Shown here: positions 1 through 11,283 of the stretch, piece after piece
Layout of the letters: every line of letters starts with the position of its first letter
Numbering within the stretch: position 1 is the first letter of the stretch
NCBI GenBank assembly: GCA_017979445.1
Contig: CM030717.1
Coordinates: 16,293,288-16,357,287, forward strand
Source of the DNA: Akebia trifoliata
Taxonomy: Eukaryota; Streptophyta; Magnoliopsida; Ranunculales; Lardizabalaceae
DNA: 64,000 bases
Direction of reading: 5' to 3'
Notes under the pieces: generated by a model
Told to the model about the DNA's origin: nothing
What the model saw: the letters and a program-made list of their open reading frames with translations, nothing else
Databases searched by the model: none
Program-made: the position numbers and the translations under genes

Positions 1-252
1 CTTAATTCTTACTAAAATATTCTGTAAAAATGTTTTAACATTACTATCCTAACCTTCATTCAGCAACAATTCCAGATTTGCAGATGAAACTTGCATCGAT
101 GATATCTAAGGCTTCCGATAACGAAATTGAGTGAACTCATAGTCTAAATTAATCTACTCGATGAGATCTACGTTTTATTAATAGGTGCCCAGACTTAATT
201 CTTACTAGAATGTTCTGTAAAAATATTTTAACATTGTTATCCCAACCTTCAT
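1..252 (-). repeat. Leader tandem duplication, period about 194 bp
   Basis: The stretch from position 1 (TTAATTCTTACTAAAATATT) recurs from about 195 (TTAATTCTTACTAGAATGTT). About 1.3 copies are visible before the edge. Two copies of the same unit occur on the opposite strand in element D at about 50147-50535. Confidence 0.8.
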
Positions 253-293
253 CATTCCATCATTTTCATATGTCAATTTTAATCATTCATTAT

Positions 294-321
294 TTAGGGG
301 TCATCAAAAAGTGACCCTTAA
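294..321 (-). other. Leader hairpin
   Basis: An inverted repeat of about 10 bp (294-303 with 312-321, one G-T wobble) around GGGTCA and TGACCC with an 8-nt loop. Equivalent hairpins occur in the leader of element K at 37081-37109 and 37263-37291, so it appears to be a conserved leader feature. Confidence 0.5.
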
Positions 322-479
322 TTGGATAAAAATTCAATACCCAAAATCATTCACAATCAAGTCACAAAAATAAATAAATAAATATATAAATAAAATAAAA
401 TAAATTAAATAATAAAAAAAACTAGGTCATCCTGGCAATGCTCGCATACTTGGGGTTTTTCAACTCCGATCCTCAATGG

Positions 480-497
480 TCCCCAGTGGAGTCGCCA
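480..497 (-). other. Primer binding site of M1
   Basis: On the minus strand the sequence one base after the LTR end is TGGCGACTCCACTGGGGA, identical to the PBS of element D at 49608-49625. From memory of plant tRNA-Arg genes it matches the 3' end of a tRNA-Arg plus CCA, the primer reported for Ogre elements. The tRNA match should be verified by alignment. Confidence 0.8.
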
Positions 498-511
498 CTG
501 AAAGCGTCATC

Positions 512-532
512 GATCTGCTTGGTGCGCAGATC
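512..532 (-). other. LTR hairpin 2 (3' terminal) in M1
   Basis: GATCTGC (512-518) pairs with GCAGATC (526-532), about 12 bp from the LTR end. Other family I LTRs have a different but still complementary stem at this place. Confidence 0.55.
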
Positions 533-659
533 CACTTTTGACCTTTGAGGTTTGGGAGTTGCCACCTAGTTATTATGGTCTATGAACCGAATACTAACTC
601 TAAAAAGATAAATAACACTAATCTACGAAAGAAAAATACGGGTCTGGGGATCATGTTAC

Positions 660-688
660 GGGGTTTGAAGGTGTTAGGCACCAACCCC
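660..688 (-). other. LTR hairpin 1 in M1
   Basis: Arms 660-667 and 681-688 (GGGGTTTG with CCAACCCC, one mismatch) enclose the conserved loop AAGGTGTTAGGCA, the reverse complement of TGCCTAACACCTT. It is the family I version of the hairpin found in all LTRs of the window. Confidence 0.6.
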
Positions 689-2040
689 GCCCGACAAGTG
701 CCGATCTCTACTTTTTTCCCAAAAATCGGTTACATTGCAAAATAGACCAAAAACATCAAATAATAATGATAAAAAAATATAAAAGAAAATTACCTTGCTA
801 ATTACAACGATTCCTTCAGCATCAGTGGAGAGTATCTTCGTATGTATTTCATGTTATTCGCTCGTCACCGGATTTGATTTCTGATCTCCAAGTTGAGGTA
901 TCTGCTTCTTAGATTTGTGAGTTTTTTTATTTTTCTTATGGATTTGAAAGGACTTTTGGATGTTTTTTGAGCTAAAGTTGAGGTATGGATGTTAGGTAAG
1001 GAGTTAGGGCTTCAAAATTAGGGTTTTGGGAAGGTTGGAGAGGTTTCTTAACCTACTTTTCCTATTCTTGGATTAAAAAATAGGTTCTAAGAACCCTTAT
1101 TTATAGATTTTTTGAGTGCTTATTTTGATAGAGTTAGTGTTTAATTATAATTTTTTTAAAAAGAGTTATTGTTTAATTATAATTCTTTTAGGTAGAGTCA
1201 TATTTTAATTATAATTATTTTAAATAGAGTTATTATTTAATTAGGATTGTTTTAAATAGAGTTATTATTTAATTAGAATTCTATTAAGGTTTTGACTTTT
1301 AGTCTCACTTGATTGACTTTAAGATCTTGACTTTAGTTTTACTTGATTGACTTTAGTCTTACTTGATTGACTTATAAGATTTTGACTTTAGTCTTACTTG
1401 ATTGACTTTAATTTTAATTAAGATTTCACTTTACATTAATTAATGTTTTAATTATTAATTTTAAAAAATTTAATTATCAAAATTATAAAAATTATCGTTT
1501 TGCAATCGGAGAGGACTTTTTGCATTTTAAGTTGATTTTTGATGTTCTAGGATGTTTTAGAATCAATTTTTCATAAGGAATTCAATGGAAATATTGGTTT
1601 GTGTCATTTATGAAATTTTTTGTGCGAAATGGTCGTGAACTTTATGAAGGGCATTTTTGTAAATTTTGTGAAAATTGGCGAAATGATAAATTTAGTTTCG
1701 ATTTGTTGTTTTATGTGTTTGAAAGGATTTTCCTAAGCGTAATGTATGCTCTATGGATGTTTTGATGTTAGGGGTATTTTGATAATTTGGTCATTTTTTA
1801 GTGATTTTTACCGTGAAGCTTTTTTTTGTTGGCAAAATGATAATTTCTATATTTTTGGAGTTATATTTTCCTAGCGTAGCGTGGTTTCTAAGGTTTTGTT
1901 AGTTTGAGATACCTCATCCGAATGTCTAAAACATATCTAGTAACAAATAAAGCATTGAAATGATCGTCCATCATTGGGAACCGTTGTAATCGGGTTGACG
2001 AGTTGATTAATCAGCCGAGTGTAAAAATGGGGTGTCTACA

Positions 2041-3480
2041 TATTCAACTCAACTCTGTGTTGATGCCAGTTCCGTGTCGATACCAACCCTGAGTTGATGT
2101 AAATCTTTCTCTCAAGAGCATACAATCAAGTGTCGTGCTGATGCCAACTTTGTGCTGATGTAACCATCTTCAATATATATATATACCACCCAAATCTGTA
2201 CTGACGTTGACTTCATGCCGATGCTAGTATCGTGCTGGCGTAACCTACTATCTCAAGAGCATACAATCCAATTTTGTGCTGATGCCAGTTCTGTGGTGAT
2301 ATAACCCGCTTTCACAAGAGCACACAATCCAGCTCTGTGCTGATGTCAATTCTGTGTTGATGCCATTTGCGTGCTAATGTAATCATCTTCACAAAATACA
2401 CAACCCAGCTCCGCGTTGAAGTAGACTCTGTGTCGATGCTAGCCCCAAGTTGATGTAACTCATTCTCTTAAGAACACACAATCCATCTTCATATTGTTGC
2501 CAACTCCGTGTTGATGCCAGCTCCATGCTGATGTAACCATCTTAAAAAAAATACGCAATCCAGCTGCACACTAATACTGGTTCTGTATCGATGCCAATCT
2601 CGAGTTGATGTAATTTGCTATCTCAATAGCAAACAATCCAATTCTTTGCTGATGCCAAGTTCGTGTCAATGCCAACTCTGTATTAATGTAACCATCTTCA
2701 TAAAAAATATACGTCGCCCAATTCCGCGCTGATGCCAGCTTCGTATCAACGCCAGCCCAGTGTTGATGTAACCATCTCAAAAAAAAATATGCAACCCAGT
2801 TCCACGTTGATGCTGGCTTCGTACCGACGCCAGCACACTGTTGATGTAACCATCTTAAAAAAACTATGCAACCTAGTTCCATGCTAATACTAGTTTTGTG
2901 CCATAACAGCCTCGAGCTGATGTAACTCGCTCTCTCAAGAGCACATAATCTAGCTCCTTGGTGATGCCAACTCTGTGTTGATGCCAGTCTCATGCTGATG
3001 TAATCATCTTCATAAAAAATATAAGTCGTCCAGTTTCGTGCTGATGTAACCCGATCTGTCAAAAGCACACAATTATGTTCCGTGCTGATGCCAACTCCGT
3101 GTTGATGCCAACTCTATGCCGATGTAATCTGCTCTTTCAAGAGCACACAATCTAGTTCTGTGCTGATGCTAACTCTCTATTGATGCTAGCTCTCTACTGA
3201 TATAACCATCCTCACAAAATACGCTACCCAACTCCACGCTAATACAAGCTCTGTGTCGATGCCAGCCTTGTGCTGATGTAACCCGTCCTTTCAAGAACAC
3301 GTAACCCAACTCTGTTCTGATGCCAACTCCGTGTTGATGCCAGCTCCATCTTGATGTAATTATTTTCAAAAATATGCAATCCAGCTCCGTGCTGATTCCA
3401 ACTCCATGTTGATGAAATCATATAAAAAAAATAGAATCCAACTTCGTATTAATGCCAACTTTGTGTTGATGTTAGCTACG
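2041..3480. repeat. 77-bp tandem array, about 18 copies, two monomer types
   Basis: The landmark TGATGTAAC recurs about every 77 bp (for example near 2529, 2605, 2684, 2763, 2841, 2917, 2996, then 3042, 3119, 3197, 3274, 3351). Each monomer contains shorter repeats of about 18 bp around CTCCGTGCTGATGCCA. Two monomer types can be told apart after the landmark: one with CCATCTTCAAAAAA then ACGCAACCCAG, the other with CGCTCTCTCAAGAGCACAC. They tend to alternate, suggesting a dimeric higher-order unit of about 154 bp. The array lies between the M1 LTR and the gag of element A; it may be A's leader or flanking satellite. Minus-strand ORFs here are by-products of the repeat. Confidence 0.85.
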
Positions 3481-3660
3481 CATCGAAAAATATTTTTCTT
3501 TAAAATTCATTTATCTTAAAATAAATAACTTGACTAGACCCAATAAAACATCATACATTTTTTTTTTTTGTAAACAAGATAATAACACTTGGTCTTCTGT
3601 ACTCACAAGTAGCCAAACGAAAGAAGTATAAACAATCAGAGGAGCCTCCATATTTCCTTC
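3481..3660. other. Short AT-rich spacer before element A gag
   Basis: Contains a T run at about 3561-3570 and no recognisable motif. It may be the end of A's leader. Confidence 0.4.
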
Positions 3661-4137
3661 GATCATCAACCACCATGAGTACCTCCAAAGCATTGCTAAC
3701 AACAGTAGCCGAAACATTAGGTATCATGCAAGGATCGTAGTACTATTGAAGACCACAGAACGGCAAGAAAAAATGTTAAACGTCGTATTAGCCAATGCTA
3801 GTTTCATATAGGCCCAGACAGTATTGCACCAAGCATGGAGATTAAATCAGGATCTCCCAGAACAACCTCCATAAGGGCAATAGACCACACTGCCACCCAT
3901 AATTCTAAAATTTCAAGGGCCCCTACTTTATATTCCACAGAATCGACCACCTCCTGTGGTCATTCATGATAACGAATGTGATTACAGGGCCACAAAAATC
4001 AAAAGCATGATAGATGAAAAGATGGCCCAACAAGTTGAGTCATTCCAAGAGGAAATGAGGAGAATCAAGGACATCAACACTTTGAGTGGGACTTGATTTA
4101 AGGACATTTTCTTTTATCCCAATGCACCGCTGCCAGC
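3661..4137 (+). pseudogene. Element A gag, N-terminal part (broken)
   Basis: Gag of a plus-strand Tat/Ogre-type retrotransposon, the capsid/nucleocapsid precursor that would assemble virus-like particles in the cytoplasm. With stops and frame slips, the translation shows a coiled-coil-like stretch (KIKSMIDEKMAQQVESFQEE, about 4000-4060) and then a segment matching the family position just before the conserved capsid block (FYPNAPLPA at about 4112-4137). Upstream of 3900 the frame is poorly preserved and the start cannot be fixed. The reading frame breaks off where solo LTR M2 was inserted and resumes at 5737. Stops in frame (TGA near 4094) show it is dead. Confidence 0.7.
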
Positions 4138-5736
4138 TGAAAGCGCCCTCGATCCACGGGGTGCGCGAATCCATTTTTGACCTTTGAGGTTTGAGAGTTG
4201 CCACATAGTTATTACAGTCTAGGAATCAAACATTGACTCTAAAAGACAAAAAAAAACTAATCTACAAAAGAAAATAGGAGTCTGAGGATCACGTTTACGG
4301 GGTTGGAAGGTGTTAGGCACCAACCCCGCCCGACAAACGTCGATCTCTACTAATTTTCAAATAGAATTACATTGCTAAAAAGACCTAAATAATAATAAAA
4401 AATTAAATCTTTACCTTTAAGAAGACAACGTTCTTATTCTCTCAGATCTAATAGAATGTTCTTCGTACAGCACTCCTCGCTTCATTCTGTCACCGATTTG
4501 TTTCGGATCTCCAAAATAAAGTATCTCCTTCTGAATTTTTTTTATTTTTTTTATGGATTTCTGGGATATTTTGGAAAGGTTTCTAAGTGCTTTTTGAACT
4601 AAAGTTGGGGTATGGATGTTAGGTAAGGAGTTGGGACTTCAAAATCAAGGTTTATGGGAGGCCAAGGAAGTTTTTTGACCTACTTTTTCTAGGATTTATT
4701 TTTGGATACGAAATAGATTGTAGGGATCCCTATTTATAGATTTTTTAGGTGCCTCGTCGATAGAGTTAGTGTTTAATTAGAATTGTAGAGTTAGTCTTTA
4801 ATTATAATTGTTTTAGGTAGAGTTATATTTTAATTAGAATTATTTTAGGTAGAGTTATTATTTAGTTAGAATTCTATTAAATATAGTTATTATTTAATTA
4901 GGATTATTTTAAATAGAGTTATTATTTAATTAGAATTTTATTAGGATTTTGACTTTTAGTTTCACTTGATTAACTTTAGTCTTACTTGATTGACTTTAAG
5001 ATCTTGACTTTAGTCTTACTTGATTGTATTTAAGATTTTGACTTTAGTATTACTTGATTGACTTTAATTTTAAGATTTTGACTTTAGTCTTACTTTATTG
5101 ACTTTAATTTTAATTAGAATTTCACTTTACATTAATTAATATTTTAATTATTAATTTTAAAATTTTTTATTATTAAAATTATAAAATTATCGTTTTGCCT
5201 TCGGAGATGACTTTTTGCATTTTAAGTCGATTTTCAATGTTCCAGGATGTTTTGGAATCGGTTTTTCGTAAGGAATTCAATGAAAATATTGGTTTTTATC
5301 ATTTATGAAATTTTTGTGCGAAATGATCGTGAACTTTATGAGGGGTATTTTCATAATTTTATCGAATTTTTTCAAAATTGATGAAATGGTTTATTTGATT
5401 TATTGCTTTATGTGTTTGAAAGGATTTTCTAAGCTTAATATAAGCTCTAAGGAAGTTTTGAGGTTATGGGTATTTTGATAATTTGATCATTTTTTAATGA
5501 TTTTTGTCGTGAAGCTTCTTTTTGTTTGAAAAATGATAATTTCTATGTTTTTGGAGTTATATTTTCCTAGTATAGCGTGGTTTCTACAATTTTGTTAGTT
5601 TGATATACTTTATCTGTATTTCTGAAACATATCTAGTAACAAATAAAGCATTGAAATGATCATCCATCATTGGGAACTTTTGTGATCGGACTGACGAGTT
5701 GATTAATCAGGTTTATGCAAAAATGGGGTGTCTACA
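4138..5736 (-). mobile_element. M2: solo LTR, family I, inserted in element A gag
   Basis: Minus-strand LTR of about 1.6 kb, starting TGTAGACACCCC at 5736 and ending GCGCTTTCA at 4138. No PBS, internal region or second LTR is attached. Both flanks are the same gag gene, and the gag frame continues across if one copy of a 5-bp target duplication is removed. The flanking 5-mers are CCAGC (4133-4137) and CCGGT (5737-5741), matching at 3 of 5 positions, so the TSD is decayed. It contains LTR hairpin 1 (4299-4306 with 4320-4327, GGGGTTGG with CCAACCCC, perfect) and hairpin 2 (4151-4158 with 4164-4171, with wobbles). A solo LTR normally arises by recombination between the two LTRs of an inserted element. 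Confidence 0.85.
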
Positions 5737-6720
5737 CCGGTCAAATTCAAATACTCGAAATTTGAGAAAAGCAACGGGGTAGGGTGTCCTCTGTCCCATT
5801 TGAAGTTATACTACGGGTCAATGTGCCAATATATGGAAGATGACAGATTACTGGTGCAGTTGTTCCAAATAAACCTGACAAGGCCAGCCCTCAAATGGCT
5901 GTCAGGATTGGAGCATGCACTCATTAACAATTATAGGTTCAATATGGAACTAGGTTTGGATCGGTATGACATGAAAAAAGTGACATGAAAACCTAGAGAG
6001 AGAGTGAAAGAGTATGCTCAGAGGTAACGAGAGTCAGCTTTACAAGTAAGGACAACAATGACTGAACAAGAGATGAACACCATGTTTATCTTGACATAAA
6101 AGGCACATTTTCTACACTCACTTGGTGGGGCACACTACAGGAACTTTCTCAAACTTAGTACAAGTAGCAAATTAGGTCGAAAATGGGATCCGAATCTATC
6201 TGGTATTTGACTTCACAAGTCGTGAGGCAACAACAGGGGTCCCTCATCAGAGAAAACCAGTGCCTTTGGGAAAGAAGAAAGAAGAATCATAGATGAACAA
6301 TATACAACCAAGCCAACCCCTATTTCTTCCTGCACTAAACGATAAGTTCTGTTGACCTCATGGGCCTTAGTGCCTTCAAACTACCTAAACCCTCACACCT
6401 CAAAATCAATTTCGAGTAATCCCTTACTAGTCGCATGGCAGGTATTACAATATGGACAGAATCAACAAGCACAACCTAACAGGGTAAATAGGGTATTCAC
6501 CAGGTTTCCAATGGCACTATCAGAGTTACTCCCACTCTTGCTCAGGGATGAGTATCTCACAAAAAGTCCATGGAGCCTAAAAGCTACAAAATGACTAGGA
6601 TACAGCTCCAACCAATTATGTGAATTTCATATGGGTGCACCAGAGTACTCTACATACCAGTGTTGGCAACTCAAGCATTAGGTGTAGGACCTGATAAACA
6701 AGAAGGCTCTTATATTGGAT
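5737..6720 (+). pseudogene. Element A gag, capsid and zinc-knuckle part (broken)
   Basis: Continuation of gag after M2. Residues KFEKSNGVGCPLSHLKLYYG (from about 5758) are the conserved start of the Tat/Ogre capsid region, followed by LVQLFQINLTRPALKWL and, after a stop near 5986, by RVKEYAQR and EQEMNTMF segments of the same domain (about 5998-6090). At 6619-6663 lies CEFHMGAPEYSTYQC, the Tat-type CCHC zinc knuckle with the usual GH replaced by EY, so the zinc-binding histidine is lost. Several stops and frame slips interrupt it. Confidence 0.8.
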
Positions 6721-7643
6721 GGTCCAGTAAATCTAAGTCAACAACAAAACATCAATCAAAACCCTTTACCTACCCATAATGGAGGGGGAAATAGACACCC
6801 AGTAAGCACCATCCTAAGATAGGATTCAGACTTTGACCCATCAACTTTAATAGTTTCGGTAGGATCGAAGGTCAGGATCCACCTAGCAAAGGAACGAAAG
6901 GCACTAACAATCAATACCCTCCCCCAATACATAACGAACCCACCTCGGTACTCCCAATTGCCAATCAGAACGGTCGATCTAACTATCTACCTCAGTTATC
7001 AAGCTACTAATGCTACCACCCGACCACCTCACATCATACCCTACACATCGCCAAATCCTCAAAATTCAACCCGACCACTCCTTTACATACCCTACACTTC
7101 ATTCTCACGACCACCCCTCATCATTTTTTATGCTTTATCAACCCCTTAAGTAGCCTCTCCCATCACCTTCGTAACCAAACTAATGCCACCAACCAGATAA
7201 TCATACTTTCACCAAAACAATTATCATATAGCTCTAACCAAGCAATCCCATGGAGTAATGAGACAAGCATAATCACATTGGCCGGGGCCGAAACAATAAA
7301 GAAAGTAATGGTGGTTGACATTGATTACAAAACAAAAGTAGGGAGGTGCCAAAGAGCGCCCGTAAGAGGAATAAGATTCAGGGAGAAATAAACAGCAAAT
7401 GAGACAAAGGATGAAGAAAAAAATAAAAGGCAAGGTAGGCGAAAATATTAGGAAAGAGAGAAATAGGGAAGTATCAAATAAGAAGGCGGCATACTTTATT
7501 AAGTTTATTCGCAAGAGTGAGCATAATATAATGGACCAATTGAATAAATAGCCTACTCTAATCAATATTCTAGGTCTTTTACAATAATTGGAGGAATACC
7601 AAGAAGTATTACTAAGGGTTCTAGCAAAATTGCATGTACCAAC
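6721..7643 (+). pseudogene. Element A gag C-terminus and linker to protease (broken)
   Basis: After the zinc knuckle the translation runs through a Gln/Asn/Pro-rich segment (DLINKKALILDGP, NQNPLPTHNGGGN) and a Pro/Thr-rich stretch (about 6950-7150). It then shows KFIRKSEHNIMDQLNK and EEYQEVLLRVLAKLHVPT (about 7499-7640), the conserved lead-in to the Tat protease. Here element B is inserted and A's frame continues at 22197. In-frame stops (about 7549 and 7588) mark it as dead. The minus-strand ORF at 7224-7700 is a shadow. Confidence 0.65.
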
Positions 7644-9619
7644 TATAAACACCCCATTTTTGCATCTCCCTAATTCGATAATTCCATATCCGGTTACCAT
7701 GAATTTCTAATGATGATCGCAAAGAACTCGAAGGCTTATGAGTACTATCCCTGATTCCTTCTATTCCCAATCTTTTCATCTCTCTTATTTGTTACGACTC
7801 GACGTAGAAATTTACGCACGATTAGGATTGCTACACCTTACACTCGATTTAGCAAGCATATACGCTTTAGGTTCGATACACAGTTCGATAACTTAGAGAC
7901 CGCGTTACGCTAGAAAAGCGTAACTTTAAAAGATAGAAATAATCACGTTGGGACTGAAAGAACCTGATGCTAAAATTCGTAAAAATTTGTAAAAATAGAC
8001 AAAATAATGAAAATACCCTTCATAAATTTCGTACCTCCAAAAGACCTCGAAAGCACCTCCATTGCATTCAGAATATGATTTTGAGTCTAACGGGATCCAA
8101 ATCGACAAAAATAGAGAAATTTAAGGAAAATTACAAAATGATCAAAATGCCCCTAGACATCCAAATTCAACTTAAAGATCCCGATTCTTAAGAAAATGTA
8201 ATAAAAATCGAAATCTAGTTAAAAATCCAATCTAATTAAAAATAAAACTCAAATTAAAAATTAAATAATTCAAATTCAAACAATTAAAATTAAATAATTA
8301 AACAATTAAAATTAAAATCCAACAACAATTAAAATTAAAATAAAAAAACCGATAAAATTAAACTCAAAATCTAATCAACAAATTTAACACCCAAAATTAA
8401 TCCAATCCAAAATCAAATTAATATTCAACCAATAGAAGCAAAGTTAAGTCAACCACTCACAACCGGGTAGCAGGTAACTATTGTAACGCGAGTAGCGTGA
8501 GATCCCCACCTACATTCTCCCAAAAGAAAAGGAAATGTGTGGGAAGGAAAGAGAAATAAGAATTTTTCAAAATAGAAACATAGTTTTTATTTAAGTAGAA
8601 ATGTTAAAAAGAGAAGGCCCTCCTTGGTCTCTCTCTCGTCTCCTTTGTCTCTCTTTTTTGGACGCTCAAGGCTTCTTCTAGGCACGTCCCCTTCCCTGTC
8701 TTCTTCTCTTCTTCTTCAGCATCTCTTCTCTTGGCTGCTCTTGGACGTTTGGACCTGCCTTTTTCGCTGAACTGACCTCCATCTTCATTCCCTCTCTTCT
8801 TCTCCTCAACTCGATCTCAACCTCATCTTGTTTTTCTTCCACTTGTTCTTCTCTGTATTGCCCAGCCAAAAATAATCCCTCTCCTCCCCCAAAAATGTCC
8901 CAAAATAGCAGCCCTTCTTATTCTCCATTGGACGGTGACACCTTCGACTTGCCTCCCTTCTCCACATCCTCAACACAGCCATTGAAATAATCCTCCATAG
9001 CAGCCCCCATATCACCTCTCTCTCATGTTCTACTTGCTGCAACGCACCCCACCTGCAACACATCTTCATCTTCTTCAACCTTTATCATCCTTAATGCCCC
9101 AGCCCCATCTCTTCCTCTGTTAGTTGTTGTACCAGCGCCCCTGGCCATTGAACCTGCACTTACGTTCTGTCAAGCCACCCTTGCAGTCCCTTCCTTCTTC
9201 TCCAATAAAATCTACAACTTCTTCAACAACACCCCTCCAAAGCTTGTTATCAACATGCAATAGGACCATCCCTCTCAGCCCCCTATCTTTTTCTGTTGGT
9301 TGTTGTACCAACACCCCAGACATTAATCCTGCACTCTATAGCACCTCTAACGCCCAACAACTTTCTTCAGTCTCTCTGCTGCATTCACAGCACTATAACT
9401 CAGCCATCCACAGCATTGTAATTCAGCCCCTTTGCTACCCGATCTTTTTGCTAGCCATTACAACACCTCTCTCCCAATCCTCGTCTCATACGTCCTTGCA
9501 GCAGTGTATACTTGCAAGTCTTTGGATTAAACTTGAAGGAATTGATTCAATATTATTTCATTCTATAGGTAAGTCGTTCTTTAGTTTGTTTTTATGTATT
9601 TGTTTTTTTTATTTACTTT

Positions 9620-10035
9620 TATACGTCGATCGGATTAGAAGAATTTTTTTACTAATTTTTTTCTATATTTTTCTTATTCTTGCATAGCAATTGGATTAAT
9701 AGAATATTTTTTTATGTGTTTTTTATTTTTGTTTTTATTTTTTATTTTTTGCATATTGATAGGATTAGGATAATTTTTTAAAGGTATTGTTCTATGTTTT
9801 TGTTTGTTTTTATATCTCAATAGAGTTAGGAGAAGTTTTTTTAGTATAATTTTTGTTTCTTTATTAATTTTTACTTTATATCGATAGGATTAGGAGAAAT
9901 TCGCTTGCTTTGTATATTGTTTCTATTTTTTATCTTCGCATATTGATAGGAGTAGAGGAATTTTTTTAGGTATTTTCTATGTTTTTATTTGTCTTTGCAC
10001 ATTGATAGGGTTAGGAGAGTATTTGTTTTTGTCTT
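9620..10035. repeat. Degenerate minisatellite inside B 5' LTR
   Basis: About seven loosely spaced units around GATAGGATTAGGAGAA followed by T-rich runs. The same array recurs in the 3' LTR at about 20545-20945. Confidence 0.6.
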
Positions 10036-11064
10036 TATTTTATTTTTATTCTTTTTATGCATCTTTTTCATGAGTTTGTGATGATATGATCCTTGTATTT
10101 ATGCATGATGGTCCTATACAATTTTGACAAGGGATTTGTGATGATTCGAAAACTATTCTATGTGATAATACATTTTAAGCATGACGAGCATACATGTCTT
10201 GATTGATAATTGTTTCTGTAAAATTGAGAGGCATGTTGTTGGAAGATAATTGTTTTGGAAAAATTGAAAGTCAGGTATGCTTGCCCGGTGGGTCGATTTA
10301 AGAATCATTTAAAATTTGAAAATTTTGTATGCATTGGTATTGGTTGATTTCCAATTTGACAAGTACGATGATGCGGAGTTTTTCATTGTTATTGTGCTAA
10401 TTTCTAATTTGGTGATTCGTCATAAATTCATAGTTTTCTAATTAGGAAACTCCTATTCATGATATTATTTTGGAAAATCGATATTTGGAATGTTCTAATA
10501 TGTGAATTGTATGATTTTCTATTTTGGGAAAACACATATAAGTTTCTATTTTTTAAATTTCACTTATGGCAGTTTCCTAATTTTGAAGATTTTTTTTTCC
10601 ATTCAAAAGTTCATGTTCATAGATTTGGAAATTTTCTATTTGGACAATTCAATTTGTGAATTTCTAATTTGAGGGCTTGTCACATATTTTTCAAATTCTA
10701 ATTTAGGAAACTTCGAATTCCTAATTTAGAAACTTTATAAGTCCCAATTTGGCAGTTTTTTATTCGTAATCTTCATATTTAGAAAATTCTAATGAGTTCT
10801 TATTTTGAACATTTAGAAAATATTTCATGTGAAAATTTTAATTGATTTTTGGATCATAATGCTAAATTAAAGCTTTTTCGATCCTTCCATTTTGAGCGGA
10901 ATCAAAGAAATCATGTAATATTGAGAGAATCTTAGTCATAGGATTCATTTGGCCAATCCGATATAAATTGATGACGATGATCGGACCATAGTCTTGACCG
11001 TAGTCTTCCATATTGATCGTAAGTTAGTTTTGAATCGTAGTAGAGACTGATTATGTTGATTGGG

Positions 11065-11096
11065 CGGGTTCGGTGCTTAATACCTTCCGAAACCCG
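11065..11096 (+). other. LTR hairpin 1 in B 5' LTR
   Basis: CGGGTTCGG (11065-11073) pairs with CCGAAACCCG (11087-11096) with a single bulged A, around the loop TGCTTAATACCTT. In the other B LTR the C-G pair at the third stem position from the loop is T-A, a compensatory change. Confidence 0.6.
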
Positions 11097-11265
11097 TAAT
11101 CTGACCCCTTACCCATCTCTCTAATCCGTGGATCGACCCATATCCATTTGGAGTTAATTTTGGTTCCTAGACCTAAACTTGGTGACAACTCCCATCTTTC
11201 AAAATCCCCTATTTACTAATCGAATCCCTTGAGCTAGTTAGTGAAAAGGGTTAAGACGATTTCAG

Positions 11266-11283
11266 TGGGGACTGCACTGGGAA
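11266..11283 (+). other. Primer binding site of B
   Basis: TGGGGACTGCACTGGGAA, one base after the LTR end, differs at three positions from the intact family PBS TGGCGACTCCACTGGGGA. Confidence 0.75.

Larger units (their letters stand above)
1..498 (-). mobile_element. M1: 5' leader of a minus-strand Tat/Ogre-like LTR retrotransposon (cut by window edge)
   Basis: Read on the minus strand this follows the 5' LTR at 499-2040 and begins with its PBS, so it is untranslated leader. It matches, in opposite orientation, the leader of element D (49607-50540): both carry the same roughly 194-bp tandem duplication and the same start just after the PBS. The stretch 350-420 is A/T-rich low complexity. No coding frame is supported; the 66-codon ORF at 545-745 lies in the LTR and has no recognisable content. 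The rest of the element lies left of the window. Confidence 0.8.
499..2040 (-). mobile_element. M1 5' LTR (family I, about 1.54 kb)
   Basis: Minus-strand LTR beginning TGTAGACACCCC at 2040 and ending CGCTTTCA at 499, directly followed by a PBS. It is the same family as M2 (4138-5736), the K LTRs, the F LTR and the D LTRs. Inside it are two short degenerate arrays: about 1110-1270 (TAGAGTTATTATTTAATTAG-like units) and about 1290-1420 (units around ACTTGATTGACTTTA). Near its 3' end are the two LTR hairpins (660-688 and 512-532). The flank at 2041 is the 77-bp array, so M1 seems to have inserted into it; the TSD cannot be checked because the other end is outside the window. Confidence 0.85.
7644..11264 (+). 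mobile_element. B 5' LTR (family II, about 3.62 kb)
   Basis: Begins TATAAACACCCCATTTTTGC, a mutated form of TGTAGACACCCC, and ends GACGATTTCA before the PBS. It aligns over its full length with 18565-22196. It shares only its ends with family I LTRs. Inside: a serine/proline-rich stretch around 8600-9560 that yields spurious ORFs on both strands, a degenerate array at about 9620-10035 (units around ATTGATAGGATTAGGAGAAT, 60-85 bp apart), and a stretch at about 10380-10830 with repeated TTCTAATTTGG motifs. LTR hairpin 1 is at 11065-11096. Confidence 0.85.

Noticed and set aside
480..497. tRNA gene similarity at the PBS sites
   Set aside because: Only the 18-nt 3' tRNA complement is present; no cloverleaf or A/B boxes around it.
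2571..3068. Minus-strand ORF of 165 codons
   Set aside because: It lies entirely in the 77-bp array and the protein is an internal repeat of Trp/His-rich units; a shadow of the satellite.
9124..9687. 187-codon Ser/Pro-rich ORF, with a 211-codon version at 20046-20681
   Set aside because: Present in both B LTRs because they are copies of each other; composition is low complexity, the ends differ, and there is no known domain.
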